Shown here in pieces: positions 36,001 through 46,397 of a DNA stretch of 64,000 nucleotides; within the stretch, counting starts at the first letter, position 1, and each line of letters starts with the position of its first letter. Below the pieces are notes generated by a model. The model was not told where the DNA came from, ran no database searches, and worked only from the letters and a program-made list of their open reading frames with translations. Location: assembly GCA_010645155.1 (NCBI GenBank), contig CM021312.1:9143066-9207065 (forward strand). The letters run 5' to 3'. Position numbers and translations under genes: made by a program. The stretch is from Tigriopus japonicus. Taxonomy: Eukaryota > Arthropoda > Copepoda > Harpacticoida > Harpacticidae.

Positions 36001-39000
36001 GATATTGTGTTTTTAGGTTTTTAGAGCCAAAATGAACAACCGAGCACTTGCCGGAGTTAAAACTCATCTTCCAGGTGTCAGCCCAATTTTCGAGCCAGTT
36101 TATGTCATCTTGGAGGGAAACGGCTTGCTCAGGTGTGCTTACTGGAGCAAATAATTTGGTATCGTCAGCAAAAAGGGTGAGTTTGTTTGAAATTCCGTCC
36201 CCGATATCATTTATGTAGGCTAGGAACAAGATTGGGCCCTGAACTGAACCTTGAGGTACACCACTTGTGATATGAGTCCATTCTGATTTTGCTCCATTAA
36301 GAACAACTCTTTGCCGTCTGTTGGATAGCCATGCTTCCACCCACCTCAGCACAGAGCCATGTACACCCAGACCCGAGAGTTTTTTCAGTAGAAGGAAATG
36401 ACTGACTTTGTCAAATGCTTTGCAGAAGTCGAAGTAGACAGAGTCGACCGGATTTCCAGCGTCAACTGACTCGCTAATTTGTTCTAAATATTCCAGCAAG
36501 CCCGTGGTGCATGATCTTGAGCTTCTGAAACCGTGCTGAGCTTGGATAAGTTTCTCGTTTCTTTCCAAGTGACCAACAATAAAATCCTTCAAAATTAATT
36601 CTAAGATTTTACCAACAGCGCTAGTGAGGGAAATAGGCCTGTAATTTGATAGGTCATCTTTCTTCCCTTTTTTATATATATTTTCTTTACAGAATACCAC
36701 TTACGGCCTAGTTACTCCAATGAAAATTCAACGGAACATATACTGCTTTGAAATAACCTCTCATTTTAGTACAATGATAGGCCTTAAGCCGTATTTCTGT
36801 AATTCGACCTGAAAAATTAAGACGTCCTTGAGTTAAACAATAAAAACCGATTTTGCTCAGTTGAACAGATTGCGATGGAGCGGTCCGGGTCAACTTCAAA
36901 AGTGGCCTACAAAACGATAAGGGGGACTGGCCCAACAAGTCGTATCTGTTAATATTTGTGGGTAAAATGCGTTCCAAGCAAGGGAAAAGAAATTTGTCTG
37001 TCATGACTAGGGCTGAATATTTTAGGTTTTACCCAAAAACCAAGGTTTTAACCTAAAACTCCTATTTTGGGCAATGTTTACCTAAAACTAAGTTTTTAAC
37101 CTAATATTAACCTTTTCTCGCCTTTTTAAGGCATTTTTTTCCTAAAACAAATTTTTCGACCTAATATTGACTTTTATCTTATCCTAAAGTCATTTGCACA
37201 ATAAAGAAGAGGAGTGGGAGCCACAATGATTTTCATTCCATCAACATGCCAAATCAGCGTTACCAGGTGGTTTCAGGGCGACAGTGCCAAAAGTTGTTTG
37301 AAATACTAACGGGCGCTTACTATTTTTGAAGTCACAAACCGACACATTCTGCCCCCTTTGAGCGAAAATTTTCTCTTTTGCAATCATTTCGTCCCGTTTT
37401 TTAGTGTGCAAGTTTTCGATCTCCTTTTTTTAAAGTAAAAAAATTTCAAGGCTCGTTTTTATGGTCGGAAATATCCGATCTCGTTTTTAGGTCAAAAATA
37501 TCCAATCTCCTTTTTTAGGTCGACAATTTCGATCTCGTTTTTTTGGTCGAATTTTTTTTTGCCTGCCTTTTCACTTTCTGCCATATTCTGCCACTTTACA
37601 AATTTCATTGTAACAAACTTTTTTACGCTTCCATTTTCTGCCACTTCAGAAGTGGCAGAAAAAACTGCAGATTGTTTGCAAAAATTTGCAATACTCTCGT
37701 TTTGCAAATAAGAGTGCGGTATTCATCTCTAATTGAAATTCAACAATTGTCCAAAAATGTGCATTTTTACGAGTTACGAGAATACCCCTCGTATGTCAAG
37801 AGTCATGTTTTTCCTTGGGGCATTAGCATCAAAATTCTATTATGTTAAGAATTGTTCCTATGTTCAGTCAAAGTTAGATACTATTCATTTAGAAGAAATG
37901 AATTCTCGTTCCTTGTTCCATTATAGTTTAAGTACACTCACTGAATAGCTTTGGGTTTAACGTGCTTCTTGCTGAGTTCTCCCTTGTGCTGGATGGTGAA
38001 TGTTGAATTTCCCACATCCTCTTGTATATCATAAAAAGTAAATTTGGCATAGTAGCTTTGAATCCCAATGTGACCCTAGAGCGAGCAAATAAAACTTGTT
38101 TGAATTGGTGAGAAAATTTCAGTAAACCAAAGCCTTGAACAGTCTTTTAACAGTCCAGTGGTCGCGTGTTTATTTTTGTTTTTCTTAGCTTACCAAAGGA
38201 AATGATTCGTAGTCTTGCTCTCGATAATTAGAATTAAAAATCCCGACATTGGTGCTAGTTCCATCTATTTTATTTATGGTCCAAATCATGTCCTTCAAGT
38301 CTGGCTCAGGTTTGGCTTCAAATTCAACGAGGACATCAAGATCTTCCCCAGCCTAAAAAAGTTGGAGTTTCCGTAAGAATATTAACAAACAAGCCTTAAA
38401 TGCGCAACAAAGAGTTGTTGTCAGAAAGAACCTCCCAAAAGAGTCAGAAAGACCATCATCAAAGAAGTTCCTTTGAGTTGGTTTGACGACTTAGATGGTG
38501 CTTTTTGACCAAAAACTTTCCATAAAATGGCCGCTCACCATCTTCATTCTCAAAACTTACAAAATCAGCATTTTAAACCTACCCGAGCTGTAAGATTTCC
38601 TTGGATTTTAAGGTTCTTAATGTAGGTGATTTCCAAGTCGACTTCATCAGTTTTTTCATCTGTGATTTCTCCGGAACCATCGCGTTCTATGTAGACACAT
38701 CTGAGTTTCTGCCCATCGTGCTCCATTTTGGCCTTATATGGTAATTTCGACTGTTAACAACAAAGGCAAGATCAATTTTTCAAAACCAAACTTTCAAGCA
38801 TATGTAAGTGACGTAACTGTTATGATTTCCCTATTTCCTGACTCGCGTGTCTCGGATGAAGATCCTCTTAATACTCTTTCCTCATCAACATATACTATCT
38901 CCCATTGCAAAGATCCTTTACCAGGCCCACATTTAGCCGTACAGTTCACAGGAATGGTTTCACCTAAAAATATTAAAGATTACAAAAATGCTCTTCATTA

Positions 39001-41288
39001 CAATACGCTTAAAAGAAAATGTATATCGAACCCAGTGGATACGTCAGTTTTGAACCATCAAGATCGATTTTTACGGGAGGATCTTGCGCTGCTCGTTTCG
39101 TTCTTGGATTCGTTATCGTTATAATTATATCCTTGGAAAACAAACGCTCATTTTGGAAGCCTTTGAGAGAGCACTGAAAATGTCATTGAAAACTAAAGGT
39201 GTTATTTCTAAGGAACATCTGATCAGCATAGCAAGTTTTAGAGTTGCAAAAAAATATTTCAAATTCCTAAAAAAGTGGAATCTTTCTGGGCAAAGAAAGA
39301 CATTTTAAAATTATTTGATTTCCTTTGGACTGGAACAAAAAGCAGCCTTGTTGAATTAGATTTTTTTAATCTGTCAAAGCACTGAAATTAGAGTTACGAT
39401 GTTTCACAATGCATAACAAGGTCCAACAGGAATCAAAAGCACGTTTAATGTTTGTAAAACATATTTGTAAGTTTTAAAACATGCAGTTTTTGGCATGCAA
39501 TGAAAATTGACGATTCGAGGATTACGCTCAAATTTGTTCAATTTTTAAGTACAATGATATCAAAACTGCAGAACTTAAAAACTCCATCATAATTTAAAGA
39601 GAACGAAAATTGTTAACGCTAACTAGCTCATAATTTACTAGCAAACCACTAACAGATTCCGTTTGTCCTATGAAAAATACTGAAGTTTTCAATATTTTTT
39701 TCGGCCAGTTTTAGGCATTGCATATGCATTTTCCTAATGGGACATACTGCCAAGAAAATTGCCGTCATAAAGAATTATTTTTTTTCAAATTAGTGTTTGG
39801 TACTTAAACAGAGAATCCAGGCAAAATGGTCCTTTTAATATTAAGTTTACAATAGAATTTAAAGAAAAAACTTTCCTTCCATGAGCCTTGGTGCGCACGG
39901 GTGACGGGAGATATTAGGATGGAACAATTTCCCTCGGTCCCAAAATACTCTGGATCAGGGAAGATGTCAGGGATTTCATCGCATTTCTCAGTGTATTTTT
40001 TGAATACACATCGTTTTCCTCCAAACGTCCATTCGCATTCCCTAAAACTAAGGATTAAAATGATCCATTTAAATCGGCTTTTTCTTTACTTTCGCTTTCT
40101 TTGAGTCATTTGGCGGGGAACGTATAACTACTCCGAAAAGTAAGGTAGAAAATGCTCCGAATTACAGGTGGGAATTACTTCAAACCAAAATATCATGACA
40201 GCAGGAAGTTTTATCTAAGAATAATCCAGTATTTTTGTGGCAATAGGTGGGAAATGCGACAAAAATGGCAAATAGTCTGAAATTCTCCGACTTTCTAATT
40301 TTAGGAATAAGGACTTTAAAGCAAGGGTCGGCAACCTGTGGGCCCAAAAGTGGTCGTTGGTGGGCCCAGGAGCTCATGGAGAAAGTTCAAAATAGTGGGC
40401 CCGCGAGACATCCATAGTACTGTACTAGTGGGCTCAAGGCTCTTTGATCGTTAATTTGTGTGCTCCTGAACCTACCAATGTTTGCTTGGTGGGCTCCAGA
40501 CAAAAACTTCATGGGTCTTGAGCCAAAAGAGGTTGTCGACCCTTGCTCTAATGGTTGGCAACCACATATCGTTTTATTTGGGTGCTCTGACAATGCATCA
40601 TTTTTTGGTTGTTTACTAATATTTAATCTGTGTTTTAGAGAGGCTTGCACATGAGGTAAGACTGAATTGCTCGATATTGATTTATACAAGTGAAAGTTAT
40701 CTCATGGAATGACGGATGCATTGTGTAATTATACTCTGTGTAGTTTAATGTGACAGGGCTCTGGATCTTCTTGGGAAGGCTATCTTATTACATGATAAGT
40801 AGGTTATTTTTGTTAAGTTTGATAAGTTTGAAAAAAGTTCGCGTTAATTTCAGTTTTAATTCAAGCTTATCTATTTTCACGATAAATCTTAACAAGTACA
40901 AACTTATGGAAATGTAATATTGCCATCTGTTTATTTAATTTCGTTCGAATTTGAGAACTTTCGGTCTACTTCCGTGTTGTAATGAAATGCGGAGTAGTTA
41001 CTTCCAGTTTCCAAATTCAGAAAATGTGCCACCAGGCACCAAAATTTCCAATCCGGTGCGATTCCTACCTATCACCACTTCGACCTTATTCTTACTTTTC
41101 CCGATTCGGAGCACTTCCTTCCTGCTTTTTCGGGCTATTTCATTTTAGGGGACTTACCTATCAGGTGATGCGCACCAAATAGAAGTAGACTCGCCTACTT
41201 TCACTACCCGATTGGGATTTGTTTTGATATCACCAAAGGCCAAAGAGGCAAAGAGACAAAAAGATGCGATGATCTGGGAACGAAGCAT
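33007..41288 (-). CDS. Second fasciclin-3-like immunoglobulin membrane protein
   Basis: Nine minus-strand exons, 413 codons: 41288-41158, 40041-39876, 39173-39032, 38963-38818, 38750-38583, 38352-38194, 38075-37942, 34723-34623, 33101-33007. It has a signal peptide (MLRSQIIASFCLFASLAFG) and three Ig-like domains matching the nested paralog block for block (SIWCASP, CEWTFGGKRC, NCSILISPV, GSWKCSLKGF, NCTAKCG, KLRCVYIERDG). One membrane helix (HIVGVVVVIVIVIAIA) and a 25-residue tail end in DTTR. Exons 1-5 break at the same places as in the paralog; the last parts are split by extra introns. RTKR before AAQ, between domains 1 and 2, is a furin-type motif (inference). The donor after exon 2 reads AAG|GAAAGT, not GT. 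The 3.2-kb intron 7 holds a LINE and other repeats. Confidence 0.78.
34791..35170 (+). repeat. Left end of the ACAGAT repeat family, copy interrupted by a LINE
   Basis: It starts TGAAATCACAGATATC and carries GATAGCTGACCAAA, GAAAGTTCCGA, GTATGTCCAAAA, TTTCAGACTGAAATATTAGG and ACTTCAACTCCTTCAATATG. The same block order recurs at 49634-49980 and 50396-50700. No reading frame. The LINE starts immediately to the right, so the matching right end is probably the piece at 36830-36961. Confidence 0.7.
35182..36700 (-). mobile_element. CR1/L2-like non-LTR retrotransposon fragment with a (TATAG)n 3' tail
   Basis: 5'-truncated LINE in intron 7 of the second fasciclin-3-like gene, read on the same strand as the gene. 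Coding remnants are at 35358-36700. The 3' UTR carries AATAAA (complement of 35294-35299). It ends in about 21 copies of the pentamer TATAG (35184-35291). A simple-repeat 3' tail instead of poly(A) is a known feature of CR1/L2-type LINEs, so the microsatellite is best seen as the tail of this element. Confidence 0.8.
35358..36700 (-). pseudogene. Broken reverse transcriptase of the LINE
   Basis: The longest open part (35594-36700) holds reverse-transcriptase blocks: DLSNYRPISLTSAVGKILE, IQAQHGFRSSRSC, VYFDFCKAFDKVSH, SGVPQGSVQGPILFLAYIND and the active-site box LFADDTKLF. The thumb and C-terminal parts continue in two other frames: SLSVQRRFTCLIVGMRNKTF in 35452-35793, and SFFSQRVINDWNRLPLGL in 35358-35552. 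At least two frameshifts therefore separate them. The endonuclease part is missing from the 5' side. C-terminal motifs resemble CR1/L2 and Jockey-group LINEs. It cannot make a working protein. Confidence 0.88.
36697..36800. repeat. Small foldback repeat (GAAAATTCAACGGAAC family)
   Basis: About 100 bp with inverted ends (CCACTTACGGCCTAG and GGCCTTAAGCCG) around AATGAAAATTCAACGGAACAT. Inverted or diverged copies lie at about 53570-53690 and 55347-55434, and a piece at about 13875-13930. It sits at the 5' junction of the LINE fragment. Confidence 0.65.
36830..36961 (+). repeat. Right end of the ACAGAT repeat family
   Basis: It includes CAACTTCAAAAGTGGCC, TACAAAACGATA, GGGACTGGCC and the end TATCTGTTAATATTTGTG. 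The end is the inverse of the left-end motif CACAGATATCTACAGAT. The same right end occurs at about 51120-51256 and 51880-51981. Confidence 0.65.
37255..37700 (-). repeat. Dispersed repeat, copy 2 (inverse of 8395-8895)
   Basis: Inverted relative to copy 1. It reads CGTTACCAGGTGGTTTCAGG, then AGCGAAAATTTTCTC, a series of GATCTC / TTTTTAGGTCG blocks of about 30 bp, and TTTTCTGCCACTT repeats. It lies in intron 7 of the second fasciclin-3-like gene. No coding potential. Confidence 0.65.
40322..40545. mobile_element. hAT-type MITE (GTGGGCCC family), copy 3
   Basis: Ends CAAGGGTCGGCAACC and GGTTGTCGACCCTTG are inverted repeats. Flanking octamers CTTTAAAG and CTCTAATG match at six of eight positions, a plausible worn target duplication. 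It lies in intron 1 of the second fasciclin-3-like gene. Confidence 0.83.
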
Positions 41289-42425
41289 CCTTCTTTGATC
41301 CTTCTTCAAGTTCAGACTTGACTAAACTGATTAACGAGAGAAACAGCCTTTCACTTCAAGTGATTAAATTGATAAGAAAAGAGCACTTAAATATTAGTAG
41401 ATGTGACGGATATTTGTTTCCTTTTTATGACATTTGGTATGCAGAAGACAAGTCCATTAAAGGAGGAACTTGCTTTGGTTGTCTCAGTCCAGATTTAGGC
41501 AGCCAAGAGGGCAAGTCAGTCCTTCTTTGGAATTTATAAAAATCATCAAACGTGTTCCTTGGATTGAGACAAGTTCCGGTGATTTGAGATTATGATAGTT
41601 TATAAAATAATATAAAAATAAGGATGAAAGAATATGTACATGATATTCTTTTGTCTCTGTCTCTTTTCAAGTCAAGAAAAAAGTTCCTTCAAGCATACAA
41701 ATTTTTGAAGACATCGAACAAAGTTGTCCTATATTATCACTAGGTCCCAGAAATAAACTTCTTAAAATATAAAATATTTTAAAAATATTTCTCCATTTTT
41801 CCTCGATTTTTCAAATATTTTGGCTGTTTCAAAGAAACAATAAATATTTTCTGAAATAATTGAGTCAGAAAAGATATTTCAGCCAAAATTGAGGGAAAAA
41901 ATATAATGACCAAGGCTCAAGAGGGCTTACCCAAAATGAATCGAAAATACAAAAATCTCTACAAAATGGCATTTGTACAAATATTAGACATTCACAATCA
42001 AAACTACAGCCATATACAAAAAAAAATTGCACCAGCTCTTGAGACAAATTGAAAATTGTGTTTTTTAAATCAATTACATTTCAAGTTTGCCCCCAAAAAC
42101 GGCCAAATACATCAATTTCACCTGAAAACAAATTCGGAAAATCGGTGCACACAGAAAAATATACCAAAAATGGCCTTGTCAAAAAAAAATATTTCTTAAA
42201 TATCCACCTTTTTCCAAATATTTTGGGCTTTTGAACAAAATATATATTTGATATTTTGTCACTTTTTGCAAATATTTTTGTGGTCAGAAAGTGGTCAGTA
42301 TTGTCTTTGCGTTTTTGATGGTTCTCTTCTTGTTTGGGCCAGAATATTTTCATGTTGCACATACAGGGTCAACGACCAAAACTTGCAGTAAAGTCCGCTC
42401 CGAAACATTTTATTATCTAACTTTA
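41289..42425. other. Region upstream of the second fasciclin-3-like gene
   Basis: It should contain that gene's promoter and 5' UTR. I saw no distinct core promoter motif. From about 41750 to 42270 the sequence is dominated by AAATATTT-like blocks on both strands, similar in flavour to the ends of the hAT element at 55504, but I could not define borders. Confidence 0.4.
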
Positions 42426-43007
42426 TCAATTCTCGACCAATTTCAAAAAATTCGACAGATAAATTCTTCCATGACGGTGCATAACATTTTCATTCAAATT
42501 GACCCCCTTCATTTGCAATAACGGCCTCAACACGGCGACGGACATTGGCGCAGCTTTTCTTGATATATCCTCCGACATCTTATCCCATGCAGACCCGATA
42601 GATTCCTTCAGTGATGCCAAATTTGGGTGAGAGGTCCGGTTGGATTGCCTCTCCTTCTCATCCGAAATGATTTTGACCTTGTCGCCATTCCTCTTCAGGC
42701 AATTGAGAACCTTTTTGTATCTTTGGAGCCTTGTCTCATTCAACCTTTCTGTCAAAAGGTGCCTCACCGTTCTGGCATAGGATTTGAGGCCCAAATCATC
42801 TCGAATAGCCAGGCTGATGGTGTTGTGAGCAACCCTCATCCTCTTAGCGAGGGTGCTCATGGAGGTTGTGGGATCTTCCGCAACATTGGCCTTGAGCTCC
42901 TCCAAAAACTTAACAGGCCTCTTTCGATTATGTCCACCACTTCCTTGGGACCTCTCAATACCCTCACGAATGGTCTTCAAGAGATTGTATGCAGTCCGGC
43001 TTTCCAT
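42426..43007 (-). pseudogene. Internally deleted Tc1/mariner-type transposase
   Basis: 193 codons start with a paired helix-turn-helix DNA-binding part (residues 1-100: TSMSTLAKRMRVAHNTISLAIRDDL is the HTH; RHLLTERLNETRLQRYKKVL is the linker). The frame reaches KVKIISDEK, normally the first catalytic aspartate. It then jumps directly to a C-terminal segment (SIGSAWDKMSEDISRKA, then MKGVNLNENVM). The 150 or so residues holding the rest of the DDE/D catalytic core are absent, so it cannot transpose by itself. It could at most bind element ends. Family naming beyond Tc1/mariner is not possible by eye. Confidence 0.8.
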
Positions 43008-43134
43008 TATTGTTATTTATCTTTTGAATTGTTGAGGCTAAGTTTCATGATTTGATCCTTGCCCGTAACAGTAACCACTTTGAGAGTGTGTGATTTAGCG
43101 TCTTAAAGTATCCTTGATAAATGTTGGACTAGAG

Positions 43135-43356
43135 CAGGGGCAAGCAACCGGTGGGCCGCGGCCCACATGTGGGCCCAAGGGTGGTCTTTGGTGGGCCCAA
43201 GAGCTACAGGGAAAATCCAAAATAGTGGGCCCACGAGCCATCCATAGTACTGTACTCATGGGCCCCAAGCTCTTTGATCGTTAATTTGTGGGCCCCTGGA
43301 CCTACCAACGTCTGTTTGGTGGGCCCTTGACAACACGGAGTCAAATTGATGGGCGG
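43135..43356. mobile_element. hAT-type MITE (GTGGGCCC family), copy 4, right end lost
   Basis: It starts CAGGGGCAAGCAACCGGTGG and follows the complete copy at 4932-5181 closely (CATCCATAGTACTGTACTC, TTTGATCGTTAATTTGTGGG). After ACAACACGGAGTC the similarity ends and the right inverted repeat is missing. Confidence 0.82.
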
Positions 43357-43896
43357 GAAAATATGTGTTTATATAGTTTATATATGTGTTAATATTTAGC
43401 ACTTTTTTGTGTGTTTCAAAAGTCTTTTTATGTGCTAAAAAGTGGGAAATATTAATTCATACTATCCATTTTCGGCAGTTTTTCTAATACCATCCTTTTT
43501 TTGAACGTGAAAACCATTAAATCTAGCGTATTAACACATTATCCAACAACTTTCAATATTGCAACCTTTGATTATAGTGTGGCGGATGCATGATCCCCTA
43601 ATTTTACAAGCCGGAGGATGGTAGTTGGCCAAGTTGTGGGAAATTGCTTTATTTATAGCATAGCTCTTAAATATTGAGTGAAATTATGAGACCCGACTTC
43701 TAATAGGCATAGGCGTTAAGATTCATAAAGTAAAATTTCACAACAATAACTTTTGATATAAACCATTTTTCGACCATTTGGAGTAGTCCAATCGTGCCTT
43801 CAAACTTTTTTCAAAAATGAGGACCATGATAAGATTAAGCAATTTGTGATTTTAAATCAATGAATCTTAATATTAAATAATTGAAAAAAATGAAGT

Positions 43897-44232
43897 CCAA
43901 TGTATCCATTTTGGCCATTCTTGAATATTCTTTGTTGTGTCAGTGCTTAGCTTTGCCCTATAAAAGTGTTTCAAGAATTTTGAAGTCATTATTTAATGTC
44001 AAAGTATCATAATACAGATATTTTGTTAAAGCTTGTATTTTAAATTAGCTCAAATGACTATGTTATGTCATCTAAAGCCAATATATCAATAAAGAATGTA
44101 GTTGTTTGAGCTAATTCAAAATTCACACCTTAACAAAATAGTTTTATATGATTCTTTGACATTGCAAAATTGAGCAAAGCTAAGAACTGACACATAGCAA
44201 AATATTCAAATATGGACCAAATGGATACATTG
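43897..44232. repeat. Foldback element with arms of about 135-165 bp
   Basis: The left arm 43897-44061 and right arm 44097-44232 are inverted copies. They share CAATGTATCCATTT, GTGTCAGTNCTTAGCTTTGC, a TTTTGTTAA block and AATTAGCTCAAA. The loop is about 35 bp. No coding potential and no clear target duplication. Confidence 0.8.
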
Positions 44233-46397
44233 AACACCACTTTTCATTTGATGGTGCAACTTTGAAGTTCTTCATACCAGTAATGGGGTAGACCATAATT
44301 GTTCTTTTCATGTTTTCTTTTCCATATTGTAAAACAGAAAACTGCATAAAAAACGTGCAAAATATCCCACCAAGGTGTAGAATTGACCAAAGATCAAAAG
44401 AGTGGTCATTTCCAAATTTTGCTTCCGCAGCATTTACCCTGGATATATCTACCTTAAATTTTAAGCAAAATGTCTTTGTGCTCATCATGGTACAAAAGCA
44501 TCAAATGCAAAAAATGTTCAAAATTTACAAATATTGGTCAAATTAGCAATATTTCATTTGAAAAAAATGAGGAAAAGTATTTGTCAAAATAAGGACTGAA
44601 TATTTATTATTTATTATATCCTTAGGTTTACATAGATAGGTATTAATATAATGTCTTTTCCAACTTTATGGAGGTACTACATACGTAGCGTGCCCATATC
44701 CCATGTGCGTTCTCTTCTAATTATGTTGGCTCTACGTAATCTTACTTTAACATCTTCAAATCAAGATGTGCTTTAGTCCTTTATCCGATTTTTTTTTCTT
44801 CAATGTTATCTCCGTCGACACCTCTTTAAGCCTTGATCACTTCTAGATGCTTCCAGGACTACTTGGTACATAGGGAAACTCATCATGGCAAACGGAAAAC
44901 TCGGTAGTGGAAGATTCAGTACAGGAAAACAACGTAGGAAAAACGGAAAACTGGGTACAACAGACAACTGAATACACCTTAAACCCGAATGAACATACTG
45001 AATATGCCAATTTGACTTTTGATGTTGAAATAGGTGTAATGGAAATTTTCATTACTTTTATGAAAACGTCTCAGAAGTCCTGAAATGAATAGACATTTAT
45101 TTCAAACCTGAATAATAGGTCAAATGTTTTTGTTATTTTTAAAGCTTAAGGAACTTATGCTCTGATACCGCTTTTCCCTTTTCGGCTTTCAGTACTTTCA
45201 TTCTTTCATTGCTTATATTTTTGGAACAAATTCAAAAAGGGTCAGAAAGGTACAAACTTTGAGAAAAGAGCCAGTTTAAAGCTATCTTATGCTTATTGTG
45301 ACATTTAAAGCTTTCCAAGCACTTAAAGTGTGTATCACTTCACTTTCAGTTCAGGTGTATTCAATTTCTGTTGTACCCAGTTTTTCATTGTACCTAAAGT
45401 TCTGTTGCACCCAGTTTTCCGGTGCACCTAGTAAAGGGTGTAGGATACTTATTTTTTGAGAATCGTCATTGAAAAGAGTTAGAGCCATGCAATGACGGAA
45501 TCACAAAAATACTTGTTAACTTCAAAAACATTATACAATCCTTTGTGCATTAAATTCCTCTAAGATGCAATCGCCATCTTTTTCTATCGTCTTCATTCTT
45601 ATTAAGGTTATAAAGGCCACATCATTTAACTTCTTGCATGACAGCCATAAGATTTTGATCTTCAAATGAATATTTTTTCAACACTTTCAAGGAACCAGTG
45701 TGTTTAAGATAAGAGCTACGATTTTCGAACAAATTTAAAACGTTTCTTTTGAAACAATTTATGTTGTTCTGGTTCTTTTTATTACTGCATATTATCAAGC
45801 TTCCTCAATTTTCCTATTAATTTATAGTTAAGGCGCCATCTTTTTTTACCTTTTTCCGATTCTTCAAATATAATGTCACCCAAATTCGAACAAAAGAGTA
45901 ATACAATTTCAAAGGTGAATATGTATGCATATAATTTTGTGCTTAGTCACTTCAAGTTTCAGTCTCAGTTAAGCCATCTCCCTTTTGGCCAAAACATTTG
46001 GCTTTTGTAAAGACTCCTTTTGGTCCATCACTTATCGGAAAGGTGTGCATTAATCAACAAAATTCAAAATTTCAAGTCCCAGAACTCTGAAAACGACATT
46101 GTAAGTGTGATTTGTTGTTAAAAAATCTCACATTTACATTATATTGGAAAACATGTGCCAATACGTCATGAATTAAAATCAAAATTGCTCTAAAATGTCA
46201 ATGTAATTGATCGTAATTGCATTGACATGCAGTTACTTAATTGTAGTGACAACAGGTCCGGCTTTCTGCACTAACAGCTGTTACCCATGGCTTCTTTTCA
46301 TAACAGAAGTCCACTTCTCTAGAGGTCCATGAAAGTAAATATCCAGACATTATATAAAATACTAACAATAAAAAAAATGTGAGTAACGCCAAACAAT
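44233..46397. other. Gene-free AT-rich stretch
   Basis: I found no exon-like open frame with family similarity, no transposon ends and no tandem array. There is a mild repetition of ACCTAGTTTTCC / TACCCAGTTTT phrases between about 44880 and 45430, too diverged to call a repeat family. The 3' UTR of the 153-aa secreted protein gene should lie at the right edge. Confidence 0.4.
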
